Of a stretch of 32,085 bases of DNA, positions 22,382 to 30,779 are shown in pieces; the first letter of the stretch is position 1; each line of letters starts with the position of its first letter. Source of the DNA: Meiothermus sp. (GTDB lineage: Bacteria; Deinococcota; Deinococci; Deinococcales; Thermaceae). The stretch is taken from contig NZ_JANWVH010000030.1 in the NCBI RefSeq assembly GCF_025056915.1, positions 1-32,085 of the forward strand, read 5' to 3'. The notes beneath the pieces were generated by a model that searched no databases, was not told the origin of the DNA, and saw nothing but the letters and a program-made list of their open reading frames with translations. The position numbers and the translations under genes are program-made.

Positions 22382-24642
22382 CCCGCCGCTCCCCCAAGAC
22401 CGCGCTGAGACCCAGCCGTCGCCCCACCCCAGCGGCCCCGACCCAGCTGATGCAAGCGGGCGGTCTTCTGGGGTCGCTTAAAATCTGGCAAAAACTACTG
22501 CTGATTATGCTTGCCTTCTCCACCGCAGGCATCGTACCGCTGACAACCCTGTATTTGTTCGAGCAAAATCAGTCCAACCGCATTTTCAATCAGGTTCTGG
22601 GCTTCCAGCTTGCACAAAACCTCTACAACCTGATTCAGCAGGTCAGTGAGCACCAGCGCTACAGCCTGGACAACAGGATCCTGGGCACCAAGCACGACCT
22701 TGCCATGGAAGCCGAAGAGGTAGACAAGGCTTTTCAGCAGATCATTCAGCTCAACGAGGCTCAGGGAAACCGATTCGGGCTCCGAAGCGCCATTGAAGAG
22801 ATTCAGCAAGAATGGGCCGGCATGAAAAACAAGAGTCTGGCCGCCGGCAACGCAGCGGTTTTTGACATGCACCACCAGCTCATCGCAAGGTTGCGCCAGA
22901 CCCTGGAGCAGCTCAGCCTGTCGTCCGGCGTACTGTTGAGCACGAATGCGGATGTTTTCCTGTTTACGGAAACCACCCTGCGTCAGTTGCCAGAGTTGCG
23001 CGACACGCTGGCGCAACTCCGCTACCTGGGCATGGAAGTGCTCGCCCGTGGATCGGCGCTCATATACGAACGCGAGCAAATCATCAACCTGCTCAAGCAA
23101 GCCTCGAATATCAGCGACAATATTTTGAACAGTCTGACGCAAACCAAGCTCCAGGAATCGCGCGACCTCGAGGCCATAGCCCTGGCCATGGAACAGCTAT
23201 CCGCCGAGGTCGGTTTCATCAACACCATGGTGACCAACGCAATCCTGGCCACAGCTCGTCCCGTCTTGCGTCCCAGCGAATACAGCAGTGCTTTTGTTGA
23301 GACCAACAACAACATTACCCGCTTGGGGCAGGAGTCGCTCAAAGCCCTGAGCAAAAACATCTCCAGGCAATGGAGCAACACGCAGCGGCAGCAAACGCTC
23401 ACCTTTACTCTGGTCGCTCTGGCCCTGGTTCTCGCCTTGGGCGTGGTCGGGGCGGTGGCCCGCTCGATTACCCAACCGGTAGGTCAGTTGTTTGCCGCAT
23501 CGCTGCGTCTGCGCAAAGGCGACCTGGGGGTGCAGGTGCCGGTGCTATCGTCGGACGAGCTCGGTTCGTTGGCCCGCACCTTCAACGAGACCACGCTGCA
23601 ACTCAAGGCCAAAGCCGAGGCCGATGCCGAGCAGCTTCGCCAAAGCCAGCTACTGCAGGAAAACATCGGGGCCTTCCTGAACGTGGCCATGGACATCGCC
23701 CAGGGTGACCTGACCAAGCGTGGACGCGTGACTGAGGACGTGCTGGGCAACGTGGTGGACGCGGTAAACCTGACGGTAGAGGAAATTGCCTATCTTCTCA
23801 AGCAGGTTCAAACCGCTACCGAGATGGTCAACCAGGGCGCCGCACAGATGGCCCAGAGCTCGGGAAGCGTGCTCGAGAAAGCCGAGTCACAGGCCGAGCT
23901 TTCGGCCAGGGCCCGAATCGAAGCCCTGGATGCTTCCGAGAGTATTCGCGACATGGCCGGCCAGATCATGCAGGGTACGGGCCTGGTGATGCAGGCCAAA
24001 GAAGCCGCTCTGGAAGGAAAGGATGCGGTGCAAAACACCTTGAGCGGCATGCAGAATATCCGCCGCGAGGTGCAGAGCATCTCCAAGAGCATCAAGAGCC
24101 TTTCCGACCGCTCCCTTGAAATTTCCGAGGTGGTGGACACCATTTCGCGCATCGCCAAGCAAACCAACCTTCTGGCGCTGAACGCAGCCATCGAGGCCGC
24201 CGGCGCCGGTGAGGCGGGGGCCCGCTTCGCGGTGGTGGCCGACCAGGTGCGCAAGCTGGCCGAGGACTCGGCGCGCGCAGCCCAGCGTGTGAGCCTTCTG
24301 GTCAAGGGGATTCAAACCGAGATTCAAGGGGTGGTGATCTCGGTGGAGGGCGGCACCCGCGAGGTGGAGCAAGGCTATCGCATTGCGACCGAGGCTGGCC
24401 ACAAGCTCGAGCAGATTGCGGCCCTGGCCCAGCAGTCCGCCGAAGCTGCACGCTTTGTAGCCCAGGCCGCCCAGGAGCAGGTGCACCGCGTTGAGGAAGT
24501 GACCGGCATGGTTCAGGACATCTACAACACAGCCCTCCAAACCGACGAGGAAAGCCGCAAAGGCCGCCAGACCGCCGAGGAACTGCGCGCTCTGGCCCAG
24601 CAGTTGAGCCAGAGCCTTACCCGCTTCCGACTGCCAGCGTAA
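22378..24642 (+). CDS. Methyl-accepting chemotaxis protein, PilJ-like (1)
   Basis: Transmembrane chemoreceptor, 754 aa. It has an N-terminal cytoplasmic tail rich in R and P (1-36), helix 1 (about 38-60), a large extracytoplasmic helical sensor (61-340), helix 2 (about 342-361), HAMP (362-415) and a second HAMP-like block starting about 430 (QENIGAFLNVAMDIAQGD). The signalling domain follows with its tip around N602 (QTNLLALNAAIEAAGAGEAG). The tip has G where E. coli receptors have R (EAAR), as in PilJ-type receptors. The start overlaps the MHYT gene by 4 bp and no separate ribosome-binding site is needed. The second receptor follows after 14 bp. The sensed signal cannot be read from the sequence. 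Confidence 0.95.
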   Translation: MTRRSPKTALRPSRRPTPAAPTQLMQAGGLLGSLKIWQKLLLIMLAFSTAGIVPLTTLYLFEQNQSNRIFNQVLGFQLAQNLYNLIQQVSEHQRYSLDNRILGTKHDLAMEAEEVDKAFQQIIQLNEAQGNRFGLRSAIEEIQQEWAGMKNKSLAAGNAAVFDMHHQLIARLRQTLEQLSLSSGVLLSTNADVFLFTETTLRQLPELRDTLAQLRYLGMEVLARGSALIYEREQIINLLKQASNISDNILNSLTQTKLQESRDLEAIALAMEQLSAEVGFINTMVTNAILATARPVLRPSEYSSAFVETNNNITRLGQESLKALSKNISRQWSNTQRQQTLTFTLVALALVLALGVVGAVARSITQPVGQLFAASLRLRKGDLGVQVPVLSSDELGSLARTFNETTLQLKAKAEADAEQLRQSQLLQENIGAFLNVAMDIAQGDLTKRGRVTEDVLGNVVDAVNLTVEEIAYLLKQVQTATEMVNQGAAQMAQSSGSVLEKAESQAELSARARIEALDASESIRDMAGQIMQGTGLVMQAKEAALEGKDAVQNTLSGMQNIRREVQSISKSIKSLSDRSLEISEVVDTISRIAKQTNLLALNAAIEAAGAGEAGARFAVVADQVRKLAEDSARAAQRVSLLVKGIQTEIQGVVISVEGGTREVEQGYRIATEAGHKLEQIAALAQQSAEAARFVAQAAQEQVHRVEEVTGMVQDIYNTALQTDEESRKGRQTAEELRALAQQLSQSLTRFRLPA

Positions 24643-24656
24643 GCAGGGGATTTTGT

Positions 24657-26975
24657 ATGGCTTTGCATCGCAATCTCCGAGAGGTGGAAGTCAAGCAAAT
24701 CGGGCTTCTGGGCGCCCAGAGCCGAAAGGTTCGGGTTGATGCCGAGACGCTCGAGGCCCCCAATACCGGCTTCTTCGGCAGGCTCCGCATTCCCTACAAG
24801 CTGGCCTTGCTGGTCGTCCCTCTGCTGGTTCCTATTTTCTACCTGCTGTTCTCACTTGTTTTTGAGCAGCGCAGGGACATTAACTTTGTAAGAACCGAAA
24901 AGCAAGGGGTGGTTTTCCTTCAACAGAGCAGTGCCTTGATTAAGGCGCTGGCCGAACACCGTGGCATGAGCGCGGCGGTGCTTTCGGGCAACCGCGATTT
25001 TGCCATTGAGCGGAGCAAAAAAGCCGAAGAAGTCCAGCGCAGCCTGCTGCTCTTGCAGCAGATCAACCTCGCCCAAGGCAACCCCTTCGGTCTGGCAGAA
25101 GACCTCGAGGCTCTGGAAATCAGGTGGAATACGCTTCAGGCCGTAAACCAAAGCGCCGATCGCAGCTTTGTCGAACACACCCGACTCATCCAGCAGCTTC
25201 TGGGCCTCAACAGCAAAATTGCTTCCGACTCCAACCTGCTTCTCGACCCAACCAAGGAGAGTTACTGGCTTGTAGAAACCGTTGTTCATCGCCTACCCCC
25301 TGTGGTCGAAGCGCTGAGCCAGATTCAGGGCCTTGGCACCGTCGCACTGCAAACCAAGCTTCTTTCGGTTGAGCAGGAAAAGCGGTTGAGTGGCCTGCTG
25401 GCTTCTCTGGCCAGTCGGGGCACCAATCTGGGTGAGATTGCCTCGCTCACAGCTCCCTTGGAGCGAGCAGTGCAGAGTGCCCTGGCCACCAACCCCAGCC
25501 TCGGTGATGCACTTAGCGAGCGGGTTAGCGCAGCCCGGGCCATCACCGAATCGGCCAGCGATCTCACCCGGCGGGAGGTTTTGAGCAAGCAATTCACCCT
25601 CGAGCCGACCCTCTACTTTGAGCAACTGAGCCGGCCCATAGATGCTTACTTTGCCGTCAACAGCGCCGGTCTATCACAGCTCAACACCGTGCTGGACCAG
25701 CGCCTGGGCCAACTGGTCAACAACCAGGTGCTTAGCCTGTTCATTGTGGTCTCGACCCTGGTTCTGGCGCTGTGGCTGATTGTGGGCGTGCTGAACTCCA
25801 TTCTTGCCCCGGTGCGCGAGTTGACCAAAACCGCAGAGAGCCTGGGTGAGGGCAATCTTTCTTCGCTGGTTCATCTGCGCTCCAACGACGAGCTGGGCCT
25901 GGTCGGAAAAACCCTGAACCAGTCCATCCTTACACTCCGCAGCTTGATGGAGCAGCAAGAGGAAGAACGCCAGCGCGGCCTGCGTCTTCAGGAGAACGTA
26001 CGGCGCTTCCTGGACGTTGCTTCTGAAATTGCACAGGGCGATCTGACCAAGCGGGGTGAGGTGAGCAACGACGTGCTGGGCAACGTGGTGGACGCAGTCA
26101 ACCTTACCGTCGAGGAGATTGCCCTTCTGCTCAAGGAAGTTAAAAGAGCCGCCGAATCGGTCAACCAAAGCGCAGTCCAGATGGACCAGCTCACCGCTTC
26201 GATTGCCCAGGGGGCGCTATTGCAGGCCCAGGAGGTGAGCCAGGTACAACAAGAGACCCGGGTGGTGACCTCGAGCATCCGCCAGATGGCCGAAAGTGCG
26301 GGCCTCACGGCCCAGGCCGCGCAGCAAACCCTGGCCTCGGCTCAGCAGGGTCGTCAGGCGGTGACCCAAACCCTCTCCGGCATGAGCGACATCCGCCGGG
26401 AAATGCAGGCCATCGCGGAAAATATCGCGGTGCTGGCTCAACGTTCTGCCGAAATCGAGAACATCACCAGGATTCTCGAGGACTTCGCCTCGCAAACGAA
26501 CCTGCTCGCACTGAACGCTTCCTTCGAGGCCGCCGGGGCCGGGGCGGCAGGTCGGCGTTTTGCCATCATTGCCGATGAAATTCGAAAGCTGGCCGAAGAG
26601 TCGGCCCGCGAGACCAGCCGGGTAAGCCACCTGGTGCAGCAGGTGCAAAGCGACATTGCCCGGGTGGTGGAGCAGGTGCAGGAAGGGGTACGCGAGGTGG
26701 AGACCGGCTATGGGGTGGCCCATCAGGCCGGGGGTCGCCTCGAGGAGATTGCCAGACTGGCCGCGCAATCGGCCAGCCTGGCCCAGGAAATCTCGGGCCT
26801 GGCCCAGAGTCAGGTAGCGGTGGTGGAGCGGGTAGACCAGGCGGTGCAGAAAATTGCCCATACCGCCCAACAAACCGGAAGCGAGAGCCAGGAAGGCCGT
26901 CTGTCCGCCGAGGCCATGCGCGCTCTGGCCCAGGAGCTTTCCCGAAACCTGGGTCGTTTCCGTCTGCCCGAATAG
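24657..26975 (+). CDS. Methyl-accepting chemotaxis protein, PilJ-like (2)
   Basis: Paralogue of the preceding receptor, 772 aa. It has a cytoplasmic N-terminal tail (1-45), helix 1 (about 46-69), a helical sensor region with ALAEHRGMSAAVLSGN (similar to the HRG-type start of NIT/PilJ sensors), helix 2 (about 359-381), HAMP, a second HAMP-like block and the signalling domain. The tip reads QTNLLALNASFEAAGAGAAG around N620, so A-I is replaced by S-F and E by A compared with receptor 1. The sensor domain is clearly different from receptor 1 while the C-terminal half is very similar, which indicates duplication followed by sensor divergence. A nearby AGGGG precedes the ATG. Confidence 0.95.
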   Translation: MALHRNLREVEVKQIGLLGAQSRKVRVDAETLEAPNTGFFGRLRIPYKLALLVVPLLVPIFYLLFSLVFEQRRDINFVRTEKQGVVFLQQSSALIKALAEHRGMSAAVLSGNRDFAIERSKKAEEVQRSLLLLQQINLAQGNPFGLAEDLEALEIRWNTLQAVNQSADRSFVEHTRLIQQLLGLNSKIASDSNLLLDPTKESYWLVETVVHRLPPVVEALSQIQGLGTVALQTKLLSVEQEKRLSGLLASLASRGTNLGEIASLTAPLERAVQSALATNPSLGDALSERVSAARAITESASDLTRREVLSKQFTLEPTLYFEQLSRPIDAYFAVNSAGLSQLNTVLDQRLGQLVNNQVLSLFIVVSTLVLALWLIVGVLNSILAPVRELTKTAESLGEGNLSSLVHLRSNDELGLVGKTLNQSILTLRSLMEQQEEERQRGLRLQENVRRFLDVASEIAQGDLTKRGEVSNDVLGNVVDAVNLTVEEIALLLKEVKRAAESVNQSAVQMDQLTASIAQGALLQAQEVSQVQQETRVVTSSIRQMAESAGLTAQAAQQTLASAQQGRQAVTQTLSGMSDIRREMQAIAENIAVLAQRSAEIENITRILEDFASQTNLLALNASFEAAGAGAAGRRFAIIADEIRKLAEESARETSRVSHLVQQVQSDIARVVEQVQEGVREVETGYGVAHQAGGRLEEIARLAAQSASLAQEISGLAQSQVAVVERVDQAVQKIAHTAQQTGSESQEGRLSAEAMRALAQELSRNLGRFRLPE

Positions 26976-26983
26976 GAGACCCC

Positions 26984-29740
26984 ATGTCCGCCCCAACCAT
27001 GCCCGATCTGCTGCAAAGTTTCCTCGATGAAGCCTGGGAAACCGTGGCTGTTTTCGAGCAGGCCGCCGAGTTCCTGGCCATTGAGCGCCACGAGCCTCTG
27101 GTGGTCATGGCGCACCGGCTCAAGGGTTCGGCGGGACTGTACGGATTTCCGCAAACATCCAACCTGGGAGCGCTGGCCGAGCGAATTCTCGAGGCCGCCC
27201 CTCATTACACCGACCCACAACGGGCCAAGGTTGTGGAGTTCATGGGCCAGGTCACGGCAGTGCTGATCACGGCTCTTGAGAACATCGCCATTCACGGCCA
27301 GGAAGGCCGGGTGGGCCTCGAGCTAGGTCGTCTGGGTGCCGCCGATCTGATCCTCGAACTCACCGCCCTCAATCCAGGCGCCTTTGTCCGCAAGGCCCCT
27401 GAACCCAACCAAGAAGCTACGCCCCAACCGGCCAGCCCCCAGACGGGGTTGGTGGAGGAGTTGCAGCATTTCTATCGGCAAAACGCCGAGTTCTGGGAGT
27501 TTTTTGCTCCCGAAACCCTGGAAAACCTCGACCATGTGGGCAACGCGCTGGTTGGTCTCCAGTCCGGCGACGAGACCGGCGAACACCTGCGGGCCCTTTT
27601 CCGGGCCATGCACACGGTCAAGGGCGCGGCCTACTCGGTGGGCTGTAAACCCATCGGCACCCTGGCGCACCAGCTCGAAGACCTGATGGTGGAAGTGCGC
27701 GAGGGGCGCCAACCCTGGGGTTCCGAAATGGCCCAGGTGATGCTCGAGGGCGCCTTGGTGCTGGGCAAGATGGTGGTGGTTGCAGAGGGCAAAGACCCCC
27801 AGGCTGCTCAAAGCCTGGACGGCCAAGTCCTGGAGCTCCAAAGCCGCCTGGCGCGCATGCTGGGCCGGGAAGCCCCAGTGAGCCCGGCTCCTCAGGCCCC
27901 CTCATCGCCCGCTACGCCCCCTGCCTCGCCCCAGCGGGCCCGCCCGGGCAGCACGGCCTCGGTGCGGGTCAGCCTCGAGCGCCTCGACGCCCTGCTCAAC
28001 CTGGCCGGCGAGACCCTGGTCACCCGCTCACGCCTGGAGCTTTTGGCGCAGCGCTTCGAGGAGATGGACCACCTGCTGGAGACAGCCCGCCAGCGGCTGC
28101 TGCGCACCACCACCGACTTTGAAAACCGCTACCTCAACCCCCGCCTTTCGCTGGTTCAGGAAACGCAAAGCCAACCCTCCCAGGCCCACAGCAACCTGGG
28201 CAAAACGGTTCAGGAGCTTTTCTCCGAGCTCGAGTTCGACCGTTACGACGACCTCAACATCCTGGCCCGCTCCATCCAGGAAATGACCAGCGACCTGGCC
28301 GAGGTTCGCAGCAGCCTCAGCGAACAGATCAAAGCCTTCCGCCAGGAAACCGAGCAGTTCGAAAAGCTATCCCAGAACCTGCGCAACGAGGTCAACCGTG
28401 CACGCCTGATTCCCATCGGCCGCTTCTACCAGCGCCTCACCCGCCAGATCCAGCAAATCGCGGGGAATAAGCAGGTTCACATCAAGTTCCAGGGCGAGCA
28501 GGTCGAGATTGACTCGGTGCTGCTCGACGGGCTTTCCGAAGCCCTCATTCACCTGGTCAACAACGCCGTTATTCACGGACTGGAAAGCCCTGAGGAGCGC
28601 CTGGCCCATGGCAAGCCAGCCCAGGGCACCCTGACCATCCGTACCCAGCAGCAGCGCAACATCCTGGTCCTGGAAATCAGCGACGATGGCCGGGGCATTA
28701 ACCTCGAGGCGGTCAAGCAAAAAGCCGTGGAGAAGGGGCTTCGAACCCAAGAGCAGATTGCCGCCATGCGCCCTGAGGACGCAGTACAGCTCATCTTCAT
28801 CCCTGGCCTTTCTACCGCCGAAGTGGTCTCGGATGTGGCCGGGCGCGGGGTGGGCATGGATGCCGTGGCAGCTACCATTCGTCGCCTGCGCGGCGACCTG
28901 GCTGTGGAAACCCGCCCTGGGCTGGGAACCACCATTCGCCTGCGCATCCCCCAAAATCTGGTGGTCTCGGACATCCTATTGCTCCAGACCGGGGGCCAGG
29001 TGGTTGCCCTTCCCCGCGAAAGCCTCCTGACCCTGCTCACCGCACCCGCCGACCAGCAGGAAGTGGCCTACGAGGGCAGCCGCATCCCCATCAAGCCGCT
29101 CAGCGCGCTCCTGGGCCTGCCACCGGTAGCCCAGCCGGAGTATGCCCTGGCCGTGGTGGAAGGACGGGGAGGGGTGCCGGTTGCGCTGGCCGTCGAACGC
29201 TTTATCGGGTTGCAGCAAGCCCTGGTCAAACCGCTGGCCGCCCCCCTTTCGGAGCTGCCCCACCTGACGGGGGCCACCGTCTCGGCAACCGGCGAGGTCA
29301 TCCTGGTGCTGAGCCCGAGCGGCCTGCTTTCACTGGATGCGGCCCTGCCCATCCAGACCCGCATCGAACCCCCCCGAAGCCAGCGCTTCCCGGTACTGCT
29401 GGTGGACGACTCGCTTTCGGTGCGCAAGGTGGTCGGGCAGATGCTGCGCAAGGCCGGATACCAGGTGGTTACCGCAGCAGACGGCCAGGAAGCCCTCGAG
29501 CTCCTGGAACAGCAACCCTTCCAGGCGGTGGTTACCGACCTCGAGATGCCCCGGATGTCGGGCTTCGAATTGCTGGAGGAAGTGCGCCGCCGTCCCAAAC
29601 TCTCGCACCTGCCGATTGCCGTGCTGACCACCCGCGCCTCCGCCAAACACCGCGACCTGGCAGTGGAGCTTGGTGCAAATGCCTATCTAACCAAGCCCGC
29701 CGACGAGGTAGAATTGGACAAGTTTTTGCAGGGAGTATAG
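26984..29740 (+). CDS. Hybrid chemotaxis histidine kinase CheA (PilL/ChpA-like)
   Basis: Central kinase of the array, 918 aa. Two HPt domains are visible, with phospho-histidines H44 (MAHRLKGSAGLYG) and H210 (MHTVKGAAYSVG). A Pro/Ala linker leads to the dimerisation region (from about 327), which has a long helical extension up to about 480. The ATPase follows, with the N box NNAVIHG (N526-N527), DDGRGI, FIPGLST and GRGVGMD. A CheW-like P5 domain comes next, and then a C-terminal receiver with D808-D809 and phospho-acceptor D852 (TDLEMPRMSG). There is no CheY-binding P2. Two HPt domains place it between ordinary CheA (one) and Pseudomonas ChpA (many). It is nine bases from the receptor gene and four from the next gene. 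Confidence 0.96.
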   Translation: MSAPTMPDLLQSFLDEAWETVAVFEQAAEFLAIERHEPLVVMAHRLKGSAGLYGFPQTSNLGALAERILEAAPHYTDPQRAKVVEFMGQVTAVLITALENIAIHGQEGRVGLELGRLGAADLILELTALNPGAFVRKAPEPNQEATPQPASPQTGLVEELQHFYRQNAEFWEFFAPETLENLDHVGNALVGLQSGDETGEHLRALFRAMHTVKGAAYSVGCKPIGTLAHQLEDLMVEVREGRQPWGSEMAQVMLEGALVLGKMVVVAEGKDPQAAQSLDGQVLELQSRLARMLGREAPVSPAPQAPSSPATPPASPQRARPGSTASVRVSLERLDALLNLAGETLVTRSRLELLAQRFEEMDHLLETARQRLLRTTTDFENRYLNPRLSLVQETQSQPSQAHSNLGKTVQELFSELEFDRYDDLNILARSIQEMTSDLAEVRSSLSEQIKAFRQETEQFEKLSQNLRNEVNRARLIPIGRFYQRLTRQIQQIAGNKQVHIKFQGEQVEIDSVLLDGLSEALIHLVNNAVIHGLESPEERLAHGKPAQGTLTIRTQQQRNILVLEISDDGRGINLEAVKQKAVEKGLRTQEQIAAMRPEDAVQLIFIPGLSTAEVVSDVAGRGVGMDAVAATIRRLRGDLAVETRPGLGTTIRLRIPQNLVVSDILLLQTGGQVVALPRESLLTLLTAPADQQEVAYEGSRIPIKPLSALLGLPPVAQPEYALAVVEGRGGVPVALAVERFIGLQQALVKPLAAPLSELPHLTGATVSATGEVILVLSPSGLLSLDAALPIQTRIEPPRSQRFPVLLVDDSLSVRKVVGQMLRKAGYQVVTAADGQEALELLEQQPFQAVVTDLEMPRMSGFELLEEVRRRPKLSHLPIAVLTTRASAKHRDLAVELGANAYLTKPADEVELDKFLQGV

Positions 29741-29743
29741 CGA

Positions 29744-30481
29744 ATGAAAGCCCTGATCCTGACCGGTCAACCCAAGCGAGGTGTCGCGCTCAAAGACAGT
29801 TTCAGCCTGTCAGGGTTTGACGTTCGGGTTGAGGACAGCGCCCTCTATGCCATGACCCTCCTGGAGCGCAGCCGACCCGATGTAATCGTCAGCACCGCCT
29901 CACTCAGCGACCTGAGCGGCGCAGAGTTCTACGACATGGTGCGCTCCGACCCCCAGCTCGCCTTGGTGCCGTTTGTCCTGCTCGACGATGCCGCTTCACC
30001 CAAAACCAGCGACCTCGACCTGATTCTGCCCCCCGACACGCCAGTGGCCGAGGTGGTTCGCAGCGCCTATAAACTGATTCTCGAACTCACCCGCAAGACC
30101 TATATCTCCGAACCCGCCAATCCGGTCGCACAGCACGGCATCCAGGGGCAGCTGGGCGATATGAGTTTGTTTGAACTGGCCCAGTGGCTGGCCAAGTCGG
30201 CCAAGACCGGGCGCTTGCACGTCGAAATCGAAGGAGGCAGCGCCAGTTGGCTCTTTTCTAAAGGTCAGCTGATCCACGCCGAATACGCCGGAAAGAGCGG
30301 TGAGGACGCCGTGCTGCACCTGTTGCTCCAGGCCGAGCGCCATCAAAAAGGCCGCTTTCACTTCGAACCCCTCACCGAAGCCGATTTCTTTTTGGAGCCC
30401 GTCACGATTCGCAAAAGCACCGATCAGCTCCTGCTTTCTCTGGCCGTGGAGATGGACCACCGGCAGCAAGGCATCAACTGA
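29744..30481 (+). CDS. PATAN (DUF4388) protein with a degenerate receiver-like N-terminus
   Basis: It has 245 residues. The first 115 fold pattern as a receiver (ALILTGQPKRGVALKDSFS, then SRPDVIVSTASLSDLSGAEF), but the acidic pair is missing and the phospho-acceptor position is Ser/Thr (S50/T51), so it cannot be phosphorylated in the usual way. Residues 130-235 are a PATAN/DUF4388 domain (GIQGQLGDMSLFELAQWL, then GRLHVEIEGGSASWLF). In cyanobacteria, PatA/PilG-type regulators combine PATAN with an intact receiver and control pili and taxis. This protein would be a phosphorylation-independent relative; that role is inferred. It starts three bases after the CheA stop and ends the contiguous operon. 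Confidence 0.87.
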   Translation: MKALILTGQPKRGVALKDSFSLSGFDVRVEDSALYAMTLLERSRPDVIVSTASLSDLSGAEFYDMVRSDPQLALVPFVLLDDAASPKTSDLDLILPPDTPVAEVVRSAYKLILELTRKTYISEPANPVAQHGIQGQLGDMSLFELAQWLAKSAKTGRLHVEIEGGSASWLFSKGQLIHAEYAGKSGEDAVLHLLLQAERHQKGRFHFEPLTEADFFLEPVTIRKSTDQLLLSLAVEMDHRQQGIN

Positions 30482-30586
30482 AGCGCTTTTGGCCTAGCAC
30501 GAGCTATTCGACTTCGAGAAAGCTTTGCTCTGGACAGAACCGTGGCCACCCAACCAGGCGGCCACGTCTGTGAAGGGCGCGATAAC
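30482..30586 (-). repeat. Dispersed repeat family A, copy 4 (core deleted)
   Basis: The reverse complement carries the left end (TATCGCGCCCTTCACAGACG, then TGGCCGCC), then directly the right end (TGGCCAC, then TTCTGTCC and CAAAGCTTTCT and AGCGCT). The ~100-bp core with both hairpins is absent. It begins on the base after the PATAN stop codon. With the ends related as inverted repeats it still forms a long imperfect hairpin and could act as the 3' end of the operon. Confidence 0.7.
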
Positions 30587-30623
30587 TTCAGGCGTACAAA
30601 CAACTCTCAAGAATCCGCATTTG

Positions 30624-30706
30624 GGGGTGGGGGTTCCCACCCTCAGCTCTGTATCTCGCTGCTCCAGCAGTTTGTAGAGTGTTCAAGCAAGGATGGCATA
30701 AATCGG
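30624..30706 (+). repeat. Dispersed intergenic repeat family B, copy 3 (partial)
   Basis: It shares the 3' part with the copies at 8713 and 9771: GTTTGTAGAGTGTTCAAGCAAGG followed by TGGCAT can be aligned to GCAAAGCGTTCAAGCAAAGT and TGGTAT. The upstream GGGGGTGGGGGTTCCCACCC block is a local inverted run. Similarity is weak at the 5' side. As at 8713-8946, a family A copy adjoins it. Confidence 0.4.
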
Positions 30707-30730
30707 TCACCCAACCCCCAACGGTAATGG

Positions 30731-30761
30731 TTACACATCACCCGGTCAGACTGCTTATAGT
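30731..30761 (+). promoter_or_regulatory. Weak predicted promoter before the receiver-roadblock gene
   Basis: TTACAC (30731-30736) and TATAGT (30756-30761) are separated by 19 bases, longer than ideal. Downstream a 5-bp hairpin (CTACC / GGTAG) includes the GAGG ribosome-binding site six bases before the ATG and could partly mask it. Confidence 0.35.
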
Positions 30762-30779
30762 TCTACCATTGAGGTAGTT

